Assembly (NCBI GenBank): GCA_023213395.1
Contig: CM041465.1
Coordinates: 218,867,741-218,931,740 of the forward strand
Reading direction: 5' to 3'
Length of the DNA stretch: 64,000 bases
From: Cycas panzhihuaensis
Taxonomy: Eukaryota > Cycadophyta
Positions 49,112 through 59,610 of the stretch are shown here, in pieces (positions within the stretch are counted from its first letter, which is position 1; each line of letters begins with the position of its first letter). Below the pieces are notes generated by a model that ran no database searches, was not told the origin of the DNA, and saw only the letters and a program-made list of their open reading frames with translations. The position numbers were made by a program, and so were the translations under genes.

Positions 49112-50950
49112 TTAAGAGGATTGAGTAAGAGATGTACCATCAATACATAACTTAGTATTGATTGCATGCTTAAGTGATCTAATTGAAGAAGTAAGATGAT
49201 CATATGTAGGCTCAGGATGAGTAGTCTTTGTAGGATAAACTAGATCCTTAGAAGGCATAGGTTTCCCAACCTTCATAATACCTGCTTGTATTTTGAAAGT
49301 CTTTAACACCAAACATTGGTCAACTGCTTCTTCGTATATTTGAGGACCAAGTTTCAAAACTTTTAAATATATATAGGGTCTTAACGTATTGGTAAATAGA
49401 TCAAATAACAAACTAGGATCAAGGTATGAATGACAAGCATGAACTTGATCTTGAAATCTCCTAATAAAATCTCTTGAAGTTTCATCATTATTTTGTTTAA
49501 TTACAAGCAAGGATTTGATGCCTAACTTGAATGGTCTTACTACATCAAAATAGTTGATGAAAGAGTGAACTAGTTATTGGAACAGGAGAATCAAAGCTAA
49601 AGTAGGCTGATAAAACCACTTCAAAGCATCAGCTTGAAGTGATTTTAGAAATAGACGTATCATAACATAATCATATGGCATAAAATTTGTGTAGGCAAGT
49701 GCAAATGCCTGTATGTGGGAGGCAGGGTCTTGAGATGAATCACCATAAAACTTAGGTAATTTAGGAAGGAATGGGGGCATAGGTGACAACAAAACCTCGC
49801 ATGAAAAGGGAGACTTTATATAGTCTAAGAAGGGTCTCCTTGGCCTCAACATAGTAGGACATTAAGGCAAGGATGATGGATAAGTAATAGATGAATGCGT
49901 AGGTTGTTATGATTACAGTTGTTGTGAAACACCATAAAGTAGAAGAGTAGAAGGAGGAACAAACCATGCTATGGGATTAACCACATAATTGGTTTGAGGT
50001 ATGAGGTTTTGTATGAAACTTGAATTATAGGTGTAGAAAGGGTTGGGTTGAGGGCTAGGCCTAGGAACATGTGAAGAAGATATGGGCCTAGAAGTCCACA
50101 ACAATTATGATTACCCTACTAAAGCATGTGAATGTGGTAATTGAGCATGAAAAATATGCTACAATAAGGAAATCACATTAGATGCTCTAGGTGATGATGG
50201 GCAAGACCTAACACCTTGAGATCCAATAGTATGTGACACATGAAGGGTTACCTGAGTGGTAGAAGAAATAGGATGTGACAAGGCAATCCCAGTGGAATAA
50301 GACTGAATGGGTCAAAAACTAGGTGAAGCCATAATTATTTGACTAGAAGTGGGTATGTGGATAGAGCTAGGAATGCCATAAGCCATTGTGGTAGTATCAC
50401 CTCCATGAGTAAGAGGTATGGAATGGGAAGATTAAACCTGAACTTGCTACTTAGGAGAGGGTTGATTAGGTTATGAATAAGTTGATTTGTGATCGTCAAC
50501 TTCTTCCATAAGTAAAGAATGAGGTCATGCGGTAGGTCTTAGTGAAGGAGGATGAGAGAGATGAAGGGATCGAATAGTTTCAGGTGGAGGGTCTACCTTA
50601 ATCGACTCATAGTCTTCACCTAAGGGATTTGTCTAGACATGTTGTGGTAAAGATGACATAGTATGAGTCTCTAAGTGAAATGGATCATGATAACTAAGCA
50701 TGCGTAGTGGGGTAGGGACCCTAGTAAGAATCAACTCAGGAAAACATAGATGTAATTGAATAGAAGATGGTTCTTCCTGTGGGAGAGAAGGATCTACAAA
50801 AGAAGGATCACCAAAGATACTATGAAGGATCTAGATATGCCCACTCCATCGGTATGTTATATAGTTGTGTTGAATCTTTAGGAGGATAAACATATGTGTC
50901 ATATGCTTGAAACTCTGCAGATTCAACGTATGATGATGAAACATCCTAAC
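49112..50950 (-). pseudogene. Element B: Tat-type gag, broken
   Basis: 49574-49852 carries PMPPFLPKLPKFYGDSSQDP and then SHIQAFALAYTNFMPYDYV. 49112-49510 continues with LVIKQNNDETSRDFIRRFQ and FTNTLRPYIYLKVLKLGPQI, the retrotransposon-gag core. Upstream, 49913-50950 is a Pro/Ser/Tyr-rich N-terminus (for example SHVPRPSPQPNPFYTYN) read in changing frames, with a WAYLDPS segment near 50835. Homologous to element A gag at 8790-9800. Confidence 0.72.
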
Positions 50951-51059
50951 CAAGGTAATGGGCATATTTGAGAATCAAGTGGAAGGCCTTGAAGTCTCAA
51001 CGTGTGCCTAGGTGTAGGTATTGTAGTTTCCATATCTTTACTTGAAGATAAATGATAGT

Positions 51060-51077
51060 TCCCTAGTATTGTCACCA
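51060..51077 (-). promoter_or_regulatory. Element B primer-binding site, decayed (tRNA-Asp type)
   Basis: On the minus strand TGGTGACAATACTAGGGA, six bases inside the LTR. It matches TGGCGCCGTTGCCGGGGA, the tRNA-Asp-type site of Tat/Athila elements, at 11 of 18 positions. Five of the seven differences are C-to-T or G-to-A. Confidence 0.5.
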
Positions 51078-51083
51078 GAAAGA

Positions 51084-51226
51084 TGGTGGTTCAAGGTCTG
51101 TCCCTAGTAAGATGATGGTGTCCTAAGGGGGTCTTGGGTTGGATCCTCAGCAAGGCTACCAGAACGATGATCTGGGGCTTAGGGAAGATCTAATATGAAG
51201 CTCAAAAGAGACCTAAAGGACCATCT
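51084..51226 (-). repeat. B 5' LTR, inner part
   Basis: Matches 41494-41634. Cut at 51226 by copia D. Bases 51222-51226 (CATCT) are one copy of D's target duplication. Confidence 0.9.
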
Positions 51227-51600
51227 TAAGAAAACAACATGATTTAAATACATATGTCTTGATTCGAGTATAATAATCAAAATATTCAACAAATCAAGAA
51301 ACTAAATAAGAAGAATAATCATGCAATGGTAGAAGTGAATTCACCACACCATAGGCTCTCTCTCGGGTAGAGCTTCTACATTAACCAAAATCTGATGTAT
51401 AGTATAAAGGTACAAGACAATATTTATAGCCATCTACCAAGATTAGAAGGTATTGTGATAGGCTGACTTAATGACACAAGAGGTGGGCCTGACCTCACTA
51501 TCCAATATGATTTAATTACATAAAATGGTCCATTAATACATTATAATCATGAATTTATATAGACAAGAAGAAATCAAGGAGATATTACAATGTTTTAACA
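51227..51600 (-). repeat. D 3' LTR
   Basis: 374 bp. On the minus strand it starts TGTTAAAACATTG and ends TTTTCTTA (CTCA in the other copy). It adjoins the polypurine tract. Confidence 0.93.
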
Positions 51601-51612
51601 CCTTCCCTTAAT
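51601..51612 (-). promoter_or_regulatory. D polypurine tract
   Basis: On the minus strand ATTAAGGGAAGG directly before TG of the LTR. The polyprotein (NEVSIKG) runs up to it. Confidence 0.85.
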
Positions 51613-52265
51613 AGAAACTTCATTTCTTTGAATGCCGAGGTCAAATCTAAACTATTCAAATTTTGGTTTACCAAGTGCTTTAGTGAAGATGTATGCAACT
51701 TAGTCTTCAGTAAGATGGTAGACGAGATCAACTTCTCCATTTTGGACATGCTCAAGGATGAAGTGATGATGGACCTTAATGTGCTTGGTTCTAGCATGGA
51801 ATATAAGATTCTTCATCATCCTCAACAGACTTTGATTATCACAGTATAGGATGGTTGGTGAAGTCTATTGAAGTCCAAGCTCGATGAGAATCCTTTTGAG
51901 CCAAATCAACTCAGTTGTATCATGGACAACTACTTTATATTCTGCTTTAGTGGAAGAAAACACAATAATGGGTTGCTTTTTATAGCTCCATGAGATTACA
52001 ACTAAGTTTAAATCAAAATAATAGCCTGAAGTTGAATGGCATGTGTCCTAGCAACCAGCCCAATCAACATCTGTATATCCCTTTAGAATAGGTAATTCAG
52101 TCTTATTGTACTCAAGGCCAAACTGATGAGTGCCATGAATATATTTGAGTATCATAGTGGCTACTTTCCAATCAAATGCTTTAGGTTGTGACATATACCT
52201 TGAGTAGATCCTTACTGCATATGAGATGTCTGAGCGAGTATGAGTGAGATAGATGAGACTCCAAA
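51613..52265 (-). pseudogene. D RNase H, nonsense-mutated
   Basis: Copia RNase H on the minus strand after RT: LIYLTHTRSDISYAV, MILKYIHGTHQFGLEY, then YTDVDWAGC-stop-DTCHSTSGYYF at about 52080-52025 with the first catalytic Asp, SSTKAEYKVV with the catalytic Glu (about 51955), and YCDNQSLL at about 51845. It ends with HIKVHHHFILEHV and a VAYIFTKAL block (about 51675). Stops sit at Gln-like positions. Confidence 0.88.
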
Positions 52266-53200
52266 CTAACTACCAGTACAAAGTAGGATCAAAAGGTTTT
52301 CCTTGTTCATCTAGGTTTAACTTGGTTCCTATCTCCATAAGAATTGGTGCAGGCTTGTATTTAGTCATCCTGAATCTTTCCAATAGTTCATTATCATACT
52401 TGGTTTGAGTTAAGAGGATTTGTCCTAGTTCTTGCCAAACCTTAATTCCAAGGAAGTAATGAAGCAAGCCAAGGTCAGTCATATCAAAATTATTTTTCAA
52501 CTTTGATTGGAGCCAAGAAATTCCATCTATATCATTACCAGTGATAGCAAGATCATCCACATAAAGTACAATGATGGTGATCAAATGATCTCTAACCCAA
52601 ATATAGAGATCAGGGTCAGAGGGTGAATGATTAAATTCATGCTAAGTGAGAAATGCATCTATCTTTGCATACCAGGGATGTGGTGCCTGCGTAAGTCCAT
52701 AAAGGGCTTTGTTGAGTTTGCAAACTAAGTGTTCTTATCCTAAAACAACATAGCCTAGGGGTTGTTTTAAGAAAACCTTTTCTTTGAGCTCTCCATTGAG
52801 GAAAACACTCTTTACATCTGTTTGATAGATATGCCATCCAAATTGGGCTGCTAGGGACATAACTAAACAGAATATGGTCATGTTAGCTATAGGTGCAAAG
52901 GTCTCATCATAGTCAACCCCCTCCTATTGTTTAAAATCTTTTGCAACAAGGCGAGCTTTGTGATGCTCTATAGTACCATCTGCATGGAACTTTATCTTAT
53001 ACAACCATCTATAGTGAATTACTTTCTTTCTAGGTGGAAATTCAGTCATCTCCCAAGTGTCATTTTTTAAGATAGAGTTCATCTCTTCATCCATAGATGC
53101 TTTCCATGTTTGGTCTTTGACTGCCTCCTCAAACGTGGAAGGTTTAGGAGTTTTAAGGACACATGCCATGAGGGTAAAATCTACAAAGTGTCTCATCTTG
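52266..53200 (-). pseudogene. D reverse transcriptase, nonsense-mutated
   Basis: RVT_2 domain. Entry block (52924-53196): TWEMTEFPPRKKVIHYRWLY and HHKARLVAKDF. Then GVDYDETFAPIANMT, YQTDVKSVFLNGELKEKVF and LVCKLNKALYGL. The catalytic YVDD at 52563-52552 is intact, followed by LAITGND and FDMTDLGLLHYFLGIKV. Both catalytic Asp are kept. Some residues suggest G-to-A change (Lys where Glu is usual in KEKVF). Confidence 0.9.
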
Positions 53201-53463
53201 GAAGGCCTCTTTGCAGTTGTGGGAGGAGGAGGAGCATCCTTTAAAAGTTGTTGTACCTACTTAAGAGGTGGCTGAAAACTTGTGGCTTCTACCTAAAGGT
53301 CATCAACTGAAATGGGAGGTAAATTTGTACTTGCTTGAGTAGATGAAAAAGAAGTTGTTGGAACTGATGATGTACTAGGAGTGTAGGAGTAAGTTGGTAC
53401 AAGTGGATCCAACGTTTGTCTAAGGGTCACTTGTGTCACACCAACTTCATCTTCTGCTACGAT

Positions 53464-54330
53464 CTAATATGGAGGAGGTGTCAATACCTGTGGTTCTTCT
53501 ATAAAGATTACATCTCGTGTCATGTAAGCTTGGTTACGAGCTGTGTCAAAGACTTTATAGGCTTTGCAACCAGGTACATAACCAAGGAAGATGTACTTAA
53601 GACTTTTGTTATCAAGTTTCTTCTTGTTATCCTTTAGGACATATTTGTATGTCGTACATCGAAAGATCCTTAAGTGAGCTATAGATGGTTTTTGACCTGA
53701 CCAAGCTTCTTCGGGAGTAATGTTCCTAACCACAACCATGGGACTTATGTTTGGTTAGGTAAGTAGCTGTGGTAATGGCATTAGCCCAAAATCACGTGGC
53801 AAGATTGGCTACACTAAGCATGGCTTTTCCTTTATTGATCAAAGTTTGATTCATCCTTTCAGCTACACCATTCTACTGAGTTGTGTGAGGAGTAGAAAAT
53901 TGACAGTGGATGCCATGTTCTTTGCAAAAGTTATTGAACTAATTTGAAATGTACTCACCACCATTATTGGATCTAAGGGTCTTGATTTTCATCCCACTTT
54001 CATTTTTAGCAACAACTTTGAACTCTTTGAATCTATCTAGAGCTTAATATTTGTTTCTTAAGAAGTAGACCCATACTTTCCTTGAGAAGTCATCTATGAA
54101 GGTAATGAAGTATCAACTACCATTGAGAGATTGGGTGGACATAGACCCACAAATATCAGAATGTACCAACTCTAATGGTTGTGAAGCTCTCCAAGCATTC
54201 TTGGAAGGAAATTTTTCTCTTTGCTGCTTTCCCTTTAGGCATGCCTCACATATGTTCTGATATCTCTTGATTTTGGGTAGGTCATATACCATTTTGAGCC
54301 TAGACATGAGATTCAAGCTTTGTATATTTA
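53464..54330 (-). pseudogene. D integrase, nonsense-mutated
   Basis: The zinc module starts with WH...LGHLN near 54340 and ends with ICEACLKGKQQREKF (54255-54205). Catalytic core: first Asp in LVHSDICGSM (about 54170), FITFIDDFSRKVWVYF near 54110-54060, RSNNGGEY near 53965 where the second catalytic Asp is Asn, and WNGVAERMNQTL near 53870 with the Glu kept. The C-terminal part (53464-53739) holds NKKKLDNKSLKYIFLGYVPG and QAYMTRDVIF. Stops at Gln-like positions. Confidence 0.88.
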
Positions 54331-54479
54331 AATGACCTAAGCATTAATGCCATAGGTGGTCTTTGGATCTATTTATGGTCACTTCATCCTTGGAGTGGGA
54401 GCATTCTCTTGGTTCTTGTATGCAAGGGGACTCTTCCTCGATTACATCCTTCTCCTTATCATATTGAGTTGTGTTGGCC

Positions 54480-55045
54480 ATTGAGCAAGATTAATGTTAG
54501 GGAGCAGTGGCAAGAGGGACTCCATCTAGCCTATATAATCTACCATCTTCATGTCTTGTGTCCATAAGTTTGCCTGTTGCATGGTCTATAATTCTGCAAA
54601 TGCCCTGGCTAAAGAGGACATCTAAGTTCTGCTTATCCATTTGACTGATGGAAAGTAGGTTCATCTTCATACCAGGTACAAGGAACACATTACTTATGTG
54701 ATGTCTAATATTTTGTCCCTTCAATGTGATTGGTGCCCGACCAATTTTGGTCACATTGTAAGTCATGTTGTCCCCAAATGTGACCATTTGAGTGTTGATT
54801 AGTTGGGTCTCTTCCAATATTTCTTCAAAACCTATCATATGTCTTGTTGCACCAGAATCAAGAAGCCATGTGGTCTTATCAAGTTGAGAGGACAATGTTA
54901 TAAAAAATAGGTTATGGGAGGAGGAGTCTTGACCATATTCCATATTGCCACCTTGTTGTTGATTGTATTGTTGGTTCCTTTGATTCCTGTTTACAAACTG
55001 TTGCCTATTTTGAGGTCTTTGACCTTGTGTGGTTTTAGATTCCAA
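54480..55045 (-). pseudogene. D protease and pre-integrase region, largely open
   Basis: 182 residues open. Gln/Asn-rich lead-in (residues 5-34), then WLLDSGATRHMIGFE with the retropepsin active site at 54859-54848. Next are VTFGDNMTYNVTKIGRAPI and ISNVFLVPGMKMNLLSISQM, and the pre-integrase start GRLYRLDGV. It is the best-preserved stretch of the element; the active site is complete. Confidence 0.88.
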
Positions 55046-55049
55046 TCAC

Positions 55050-56280
55050 CGATAGAATTGGCCTTGAGGTTGATATGATGGCCCCCCTTGTGGGTGGAAA
55101 GGGCCTCCTTATTATTGCACTAGACCACCATATTGATAATAAGGGTCTCCTTGTTGTGGAAAAGGGGCTCCTTGAGGAGGGCATGGTCCTCCTTGTTAAT
55201 AAGAAGCTCATTGTCTTTGTTGATTGTAATTAGGGCCTCCTTGATGGTATGAAGGTGCTCCGTGTTAATAATTGGGGAGTTAATAGGTTAGCCCATGTGC
55301 TTGGCTCCCTTGGTTTTACAAGAGTTGTAAATCAACTTATATTCTCTAACATTCAACAGCTAGGTGACTAGATTTTTCACAGTAGAGATAGGTTATATTT
55401 TGTTTACCCTGTTAATTCTTTTGAGACTTTCTCTGTGGTTGATGCTATAATTGTTGAAGCTGCTGGTTTGGACAAGAGAAGGAGGAGGTACCAATAAGAT
55501 GCTGTTGAGTTGGTTGCTGATATAACTCTTGTGATATAGAGAGAGAGTCCAAGAGTTGAGCTAGGTCTTATTGCTGACTAAGCTGTTGGGTTGCTTTATT
55601 AACAATCTTGTCCTCTTCTGAGTTTTGGGCTACAAAGCATGGAGCTGAGTCAGATATTGATGTCACCCCTAGTCAATTGAGAATATTTTCCTCTCATAGT
55701 AAGAGCCCCTCAAAGGTTATGAAGTCCATCTTAGAGTAGTTGTCATGTAACTTAGAGACAAAGGAGTTGTATTCAATGGGTAAAATGTTTATAATTCTTG
55801 AGATTAGATCATGGTCAGAAGATGGCTCACAAAGGATAATCAATTGGTTTCTAATAGTTTTGACTTCAATTAATGATTTGCAATATTTTTGGAAAAAGGC
55901 ATGACAAATAGAAGAGCCTTAAGGGTAAGAGACCTAGATTCGTCCTTCCTCTTATAGAGTGAACAAAGTATGGTCTAAGCTTCATTTGAGCATTATGCTA
56001 TTTCAATGTTTTGATCTACTTGGTCTTCAACTGCTAAGTGGAGGAAGGATAATGCTATGTTATCCTTAGCTTTAAAGTTGGCTAAGGCTATAGGATTAGG
56101 TGGAATAGTTTCAGTGGGATCATTTGGATCTTGAGTGGGCTTAGGAATGGGTATATCCCCATTGATATAGGCCCAATATTCATTCATAATAAGCAAGTTT
56201 TTGACTTATTTTTTCCAAGGTATAAAGTTATTAATACTGTTGAGTTTTATGTTGTTGGAAAGAAGAATTTATAATGCCAT
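55050..56280 (-). pseudogene. D gag, nonsense-mutated
   Basis: Starts at the ATG at 56280-56278 (MAL, then a stop). The core has IKLNSINNFIPWKK, then LLIMNEYWAYINGDIPIP (56196-56140) and FKAKDNIALSFLHLAVED. A middle part includes SNEA-stop-TILCSLYKR (stop at a Trp position) and FVSKLHDNYSKMDF. The zinc knuckle at about 55382-55336 reads YLYCEKSSHLAVEC: the first Cys is Tyr, the other ligands are present. The tail (55290-55060) is a Gln/Gly/Pro-rich low-complexity run, for example QGGPNYNQQRQ. Confidence 0.85.
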
Positions 56281-58209
56281 GTTTAAAAGAGTTTTTTATT
56301 TTTTATTGTGTGTTTGATATTTTTAAATTTTTGTGTGATGATGTACTAATCTATCTAAGTGGCTTCTAATCTAGGATTATAAGGCAAAGGGTCTCTAGGA
56401 AATCTCTCTATTGCTATCCTGTCTAATGGCGCTTGCCCACAAGTGACAAACTAAGGACTCGATATACCCGTGCGTGAACTCAAGGGCTCCATATACCTTA
56501 GTATGTGGGCTACTAAGAAGGTCCTAAGACCCCTCTGATTTGTTTCCCCACCTGCAACAGTCTTATGCTGAATGACTGATCTAGTAGTGAGAACTTACTA
56601 ACTAAGGCACTCACCCCCTTGGGTCTAGCCTGGTCTCCAAACTCCAAAAGCTAGGGTCTTCTTCTTAACCTACCATTGAATACACCTTATATCCAATGAC
56701 GTTCCTTATCCAATATGAGTAGGCTAAGGATGTGTGCGTGGTGGTAACTTCAGGGGTCCTAATTGTTCCCCTTGTAAGGCTGGAAATGGGGGTTCAATTC
56801 AGAAGTTATATTTTTTATGTGAAAAATTAATTTTTAAAGTGAGTTTCTTATATACAAGAGGTTCTTTTTAATGCAATAAATGAAATGAAGAAGAAATAAA
56901 GCAAATTAAAATGACAAGGGTAGGTTTAGAATGCTCTTGATGGGCCAAGCTTTGAGAGTTAACTTCTTCAACCTTCCAAGAGTAACATCTACACATGAAA
57001 CATCACCAAGCACTTATTAGCCTTTAAAATCAGAATTGAATAGATGAAAATAATAGGCCACAACCTAATCTAGCAAAAGAATCTTAAGAAAACTGAAAAA
57101 TGCCTTCAAATCTTGAAAAATAAGGCTCAAATAGCTCAAATATAAGGGTCAATATAAGTAGCTAATATCTCCATCAAATCAGCTCCAAATCTAGCTTAAT
57201 TTGATTTAAGCTATAGAGCTCTGAATGATATTTCTGGTGATTCAAATGGTTCAAAAAATAGACACATGGTTGAGGAGATATTACTGAAACAATATAGGTA
57301 CCTTTTTATGCCCAAAAATCAACTGAAAACAGGGTTAAGCCCCATTTGGATTGGCCCCCGGTAACCTGTAGATCCCACGTGACCACCTGCTGATGCTACT
57401 AGGGGGCTAATGGATGTGAAAAGTTATTCAAATGAGTTTATAACTTTTTCACAATCCAAAAGGATTAAATTTAGTTCATTTAGGCTTGAAGTCTGCCCTT
57501 TAGTCAAAGGTCATATGCAGCCTTAATGCAATCAAATGGAGGAGCTAAAGTCAACTTGAAGTTATTTTAAATTAGATTGAATGTGATTTCACTAAAGTGA
57601 TGAATCATAAGATAAAAAAAATCAAAATTTTTATTGTTTGAAAGTTGCACAGCATCAACATAAGGTGCACGAACCTTGCTGAGGATGTGCCAGCTTGACG
57701 ACACCCCAAATGACCACCAAATGTCACAAAATTTTAGGGGGAGGGGTGAAACACCTAGACAGATCTAATAGAATAGATGAGACTCAAAAATATGATCTGT
57801 ATAGGTCACACAAAGCTACCAAAGTTTTAGATCCTTCATATGCCCTACAATGAAGAATAAAGAAAAAAACAACAAAAAACCCTCTAGAAAACTCCTCTGT
57901 TAGGCATTAAAAATGGGTGCGGGGATGCTACAAACCCCAATAATGTTCCAACAAGTAAAAATCATCAATAATATGGTTGCATCAAGCAAAAAACATGTTT
58001 TTTCTCACATTTTCTTCAATAAAACTGAGTAAAACACCAGATGGATGTAAATGAGCTTTGAAATCTACTGTGGGAGGCTAAAATCTCTCACAACCAGCTG
58101 TATATGAGCTCTAGCACTACATAAAATCTTAGATTTTCCATAAAACATGAAGAAAATAAAGTAAAATAAGCTTAGAATACCAAAATACTCTAAAATCAGG
58201 CACGCTCTA
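56281..58209 (-). other. D leader, about 1.9 kb
   Basis: Untranslated. On D's strand the block 56790-56370 is clearly similar to 59183-59610 of copia H (both run through CCTTAGCCTACTCATATT and GAGTTTGGAGACCA), and 57410-57360 resembles 41160-41200. No reading frame is conserved across it that I can see. Confidence 0.65.
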
Positions 58210-58221
58210 GCTTTGATACCA
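58210..58221 (-). promoter_or_regulatory. D primer-binding site (tRNA-iMet)
   Basis: On the minus strand TGGTATCAAAGC directly after the LTR; one base from TGGTATCAGAGC. Confidence 0.88.
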
Positions 58222-58595
58222 TGAGAAAATAACAGGATCTAAATATATGTGTCTTGATTCGAGTATAATAATTAAAATATTCAACAAATCAAGAAACTAA
58301 ATAAGAAGAATAATCATGCAATTGTACAAGCGAATTTACCACACCATAGGCTCTCTCTTGGGCAGAGCTTCTGCATTAACCAAAATCTGATGTATAATAC
58401 AAAGGTATAGGGTAATATTTATAGCCATTCACTAAGATTACAAGGTATTGTGATAGGCCGACTTAACGACATAAGAGGTGAACCGGACTTCACTATCCAA
58501 TATAATTTAATTATATAAAAGGGTCCATTAATACATTATAATCACGAATTTACATAGACAAGAAGAAATGAAGGAGATATTACAATGTTTTGACA
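58222..58595 (-). repeat. D 5' LTR
   Basis: 374 bp. On the minus strand begins TGTCAAAACATTG, ends TTTTCTCA. The right target duplication copy CATCT follows on the plus strand at 58596-58600. Confidence 0.93.
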
Positions 58596-59148
58596 CATCT
58601 TTACCCAACTCCTAAGAAGGAGTCATCACCTAGTAGTGCTGTCTACCTTAGTGAGAGTGGGTACGATGAAATGTATGGATGTGAAATGGGGTAATAGAAT
58701 CCACCAACCTACACAACTTGACAAAAGAGTTCTAAGTTCAGAGCTACACTTATAATATCCTCAGGATCCTTCCTAGGGACTCCTCTCTTATAATTAGTTT
58801 AACTTTTCAAGTTTTACTAAGATGTACGAGAGGGTAAACTAATGGAAACAATAATTTATCTTGTTTGGGTTTCTAGGTTTTGATATTGCTTCAAGGGTAA
58901 AAAGCCAAGAGAGCAAAATAATACAATCAAAGAAACCACGAGACCAAACTTATGTCAATCTTTTTATTTTTCTTTATTCATTTTTATAATGAAATCTCAA
59001 ACAAACACACTAAAAACTATGCATAAAAGTCTTTTTTTCATGAATGCAAGTGTTTTTTTGTTATTTTTTTAAAACAAACATACTAGAAACTATGCATGCA
59101 AGTCCTTTTTTCTTGCATATAAGATAAAGGATGCATATGCAACAATGA
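58596..59148 (-). repeat. B 5' LTR, outer part, truncated
   Basis: Continues from 51226 and matches 41630-42230, including one fewer copy of the CATGCAAGT unit. Similarity ends near 59148, so the promoter end of this LTR is missing. About 35 bp of T-rich sequence separates it from copia H's leader. Confidence 0.85.
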
Positions 59149-59182
59149 ACAAGATAATTTCTTAAAAGAATCTTTTTTTTTT

Positions 59183-59610
59183 TCCTAGCCTTATAAGGGG
59201 AACAGTTAGGACCCCTAAAGTTACCATTATGCACAGGCCCTTAGCCTACTCATATTAGATGAGGAATGTCATTAGCTATTAGGTTTATTAGGTGGTAGGT
59301 TGAGGTGAGAAACCTATATTTGATTAGAGTTTGGAGACCAAGGCTAGACCTGGAGAGGGTGAGTGCCTTGGTTGGTAAAGCCATCGCTATTAGATCTGTC
59401 ACTAGGCATAAGACCAACATAGGTGGATAAACAAGTCAAGGGGATCTAATACCTTCTTTGTAGCCTACGTACTGAGCTATATTAAGCCTAGCACTCACAT
59501 ACCAATATATTGGGTCCCTAATTTTTCATTTATGGGTAGGCACCATTAGATCGAATAATAACAATAACCAAAGGCTTCCCTTGGAGACTATTTCCTAGCT
59601 ACTGGGAATG
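59183..59610 (+). other. Copia H leader, second part
   Basis: Similar along its length to copia D's leader 56790-56370 but in the opposite orientation, so it belongs to a plus-strand copia, matching H at 40706-41493. Shared landmarks: GCCTTATAAGGGGAAC / GCCTTACAAGGGGAAC, AGTTTGGAGACCA, GGTGAGTGCCTT. Element I begins near its end, and H's gag is not found. Confidence 0.65.

Larger units (their letters stand above)
51227..58595 (-). mobile_element. D: Ty1/copia element, full length but inactivated
   Basis: 7369 bp with two 374 bp LTRs, flanked by a perfect 5 bp duplication (CATCT at 51222-51226 and 58596-58600). Removing D rejoins element B's LTR exactly as in the intact copy at 41621-41650. 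On the minus strand: LTR, initiator-tRNA-Met site, ~1.9 kb leader, gag with a damaged zinc knuckle, protease, integrase, RT, RNase H, polypurine tract, LTR. LTRs differ at about 40 positions by hand count. Multiple stops, nearly all at Gln-like codons. Confidence 0.95.
41494..59148 (-). mobile_element. B: non-autonomous-looking Tat element, interrupted by copia D
   Basis: Low-side LTR starts TGGTGGTTCAAGG at 41494. The same sequence restarts at 51084, continues to 51226, is broken by copia D, and resumes at 58596-59148. Between the LTRs on the minus strand: a primer site like that for tRNA-Asp, gag, protease, the protease-RT linker, then tandem arrays around a lone RNase H. I find no RT or integrase. 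The high-side (5') LTR lacks its U3 end beyond the equivalent of about 42230. Element A has the same layout. B sits in the leader of copia H. Confidence 0.75.
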
